Source: Ruminiclostridium sp. (GTDB lineage Bacteria; Bacillota; Clostridia; Oscillospirales; Oscillospiraceae). Taken from it: a stretch of DNA of 6,404 bases. Shown here one piece after another: positions 5,912 through 6,404 of the stretch (its first letter is position 1; every line of letters starts with the position of its first letter). The DNA is taken from NCBI GenBank assembly GCA_017560855.1, contig JAFZEB010000196.1:1-6404 (forward strand). The letters run 5' to 3'. Under the pieces are notes generated by a model. That model searched no databases. It saw nothing but the letters and a program-made list of their open reading frames with translations, and was not told the DNA's origin. The translations under genes and the position numbers were made by a program.

Positions 5912-6037
5912 TCAATAAGCAACCGCTATCCATTAGTTTCTATTTTTCTTCCCCTTTTGCTACATAAAATCATCTCAATTCCTTAGATAAGGAGGATACA
6001 CCTCTGGGCACGGTGGTCCCTCGTAACATCACTATGC
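5912..6037. other. AT-rich spacer with an orphan Shine-Dalgarno sequence
   Basis: A pyrimidine-rich stretch (about 5940-5960) lies between the SLH gene and the hairpin. AAGGAGG stands at 5989-5995 with no ATG at working distance. A CTG at 6004, 8 nt downstream, opens a 26-codon frame (ending at TGA 6082-6084) that runs straight through the hairpin; a GTG at 6013 in the same frame is too far. The layout GGAG-TACACC-start resembles the RBS of the second SLH gene, so this may be a decayed or non-standard start, or part of a dispersed repeat. No convincing promoter was seen here. I do not call a gene. Confidence 0.3.
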
Positions 6038-6074
6038 AGAAAGCCCCGTTTGCCATTGGCAAACGGGGCTTTCT
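6038..6074. terminator. Bidirectional terminator between converging genes
   Basis: A perfect inverted repeat: 17-bp arms 6038-6054 and 6058-6074 (AGAAAGCCCCGTTTGCC and its reverse complement) with a 3-nt centre ATT. The outer stem supplies A-rich and T-rich ends on either strand (TTTCTT on the plus strand, TTTCTGC on the minus strand). It lies between the SLH operon and the minus-strand Cys-rich gene, whose stop codon (6074-6076) overlaps the stem by one base, so it most plausibly ends transcription from both sides. The T-tails are short, so efficiency is uncertain. Confidence 0.75.
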
Positions 6075-6404
6075 TATCGTTTGAGGAGGTGGTGATTGTC
6101 CTTCAAAAACCGCCGGAGCTGCTTCTTGTGGTGGCAGAGCTTTTCCTGACACTGACGGCAATCCAGGGCGCAGTTGGTCTCTTCGGAAAACCATTCGGGA
6201 TGCCGGCGCACCGTGATCTCCCACCGGACCAGCAGGGCCAGGGCGCAGGCCAGGATACTCCAGGTGTACCAGGTGGGGACGAAGACCAGAGGGGTGGCCA
6301 TCATGGCGTAGTCCCAGTTGTAGATGCGGCAGGTGGTGCAGCACTTGTTCTTCATGAACCAGGTCTGGAAGGGACAGAAGAAGAGGATACAGATCATGTC
6401 GCAC
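6074..6404 (-). CDS. Cysteine-rich single-helix membrane protein of unknown function, N-terminus cut off
   Basis: The minus-strand frame is open from the right edge to TAA at 6074-6076. Visible residues are C-D-MICILFFCPFQTWF..., at least 109 in all. Numbering from ATG 6397: cysteines C3 and C8 lie in a short hydrophobic stretch; KNKCCTTCR carries C19, C20 and C23; a transmembrane helix spans about 31-58 (AMMATPLVFVPTWYTW... to LALLV); then a cytosolic-looking basic tail holds NCALDCRQCQEKLC with C76, C80, C83 and C88. The two cysteine clusters flanking the helix suggest metal or Fe-S binding or redox activity (inference). I do not recognise the family. The frame stays open upstream of ATG 6397 (codons TGC GAC, including another Cys), so the true start is probably outside the window, and RBS evidence cannot be checked. 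The other long minus-strand frame here is rejected as a shadow. Confidence 0.7.
   Translation of the reverse strand, partial: CDMICILFFCPFQTWFMKNKCCTTCRIYNWDYAMMATPLVFVPTWYTWSILACALALLVRWEITVRRHPEWFSEETNCALDCRQCQEKLCHHKKQLRRFLKDNHHLLKR

Noticed and set aside
5958..5988. Possible plus-strand promoter TTGCTA ... TCCTTA after the second SLH gene
   Set aside because: The -10 is far from consensus and no gene follows; treated as chance in AT-rich sequence.
5970..6404. A 144-codon minus-strand frame in the right end
   Set aside because: It runs through the hairpin and spacer and gives a Pro/Leu/His-rich product; the alternative frame stops neatly at the terminator and encodes ordered cysteine motifs and a transmembrane helix.
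1..6404. CRISPR arrays, insertion sequences, attachment sites, phage or defence genes
   Set aside because: No regularly spaced repeats, transposase motifs, target-site duplications or defence-family motifs were seen; the tRNA 3' end is not repeated elsewhere in the window as an att site would be.

Overview
The window looks like chromosomal DNA of a Gram-positive Clostridia-type bacterium (Bacillota), probably a gut Oscillospiraceae-like species. The reasons are GC-rich genes (about 60-65% by hand count in several lines), strong AAGGAGG-type ribosome binding sites 7 nt from ATG, sigma-A-like TTGACA/TATAAT promoters in AT-rich intergenic gaps, U-tailed hairpin terminators, and two exported proteins with SLH (S-layer homology) repeats. 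The taxon is inferred from style, not from a marker gene.

Layout, left to right. (1) On the minus strand, the first 58 codons of a DegV-family lipid-binding protein run off the left edge, with a recognisable promoter facing left. (2) On the plus strand, a tRNA-Arg(CCU) gene has its own promoter and a long intrinsic terminator that starts at the tRNA's last base. (3) On the plus strand, a two-gene operon encodes a YtcJ-like amidohydrolase and, 25 bp later, an IlvA/TdcB-type threonine ammonia-lyase with a C-terminal ACT domain; it ends in a strong terminator. (4) On the plus strand, a second two-gene operon encodes two secreted SLH proteins of 372 and 391 residues, each with a signal peptide, three SLH repeats and a different, unrecognised C-terminal domain. 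Its -10 box lies inside an almost perfect 20-bp palindrome. (5) A short spacer holds an orphan Shine-Dalgarno sequence and a perfect 17-bp-arm hairpin. (6) Converging from the right edge on the minus strand is the C-terminal part of a cysteine-rich, single-helix membrane protein.

How the genes may work together: threonine ammonia-lyase makes 2-oxobutanoate (isoleucine precursor, or a carbon and energy source), and the co-transcribed amidohydrolase may release an amino compound or act on a related small molecule, but its substrate cannot be read from sequence. The SLH proteins should be exported and anchored to secondary cell-wall polysaccharide, exposing their C-terminal regions at the surface. 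The gap between genes never exceeds 300 bases.

I did not find a clearly new multi-gene system. The observations most worth following up are the palindrome over the SLH-operon promoter, the unknown and compositionally distinct C-terminal half of the second SLH protein, the amidohydrolase that appears to lack the usual active-site lysine position, and the orphan RBS/hairpin segment at 5989-6084.
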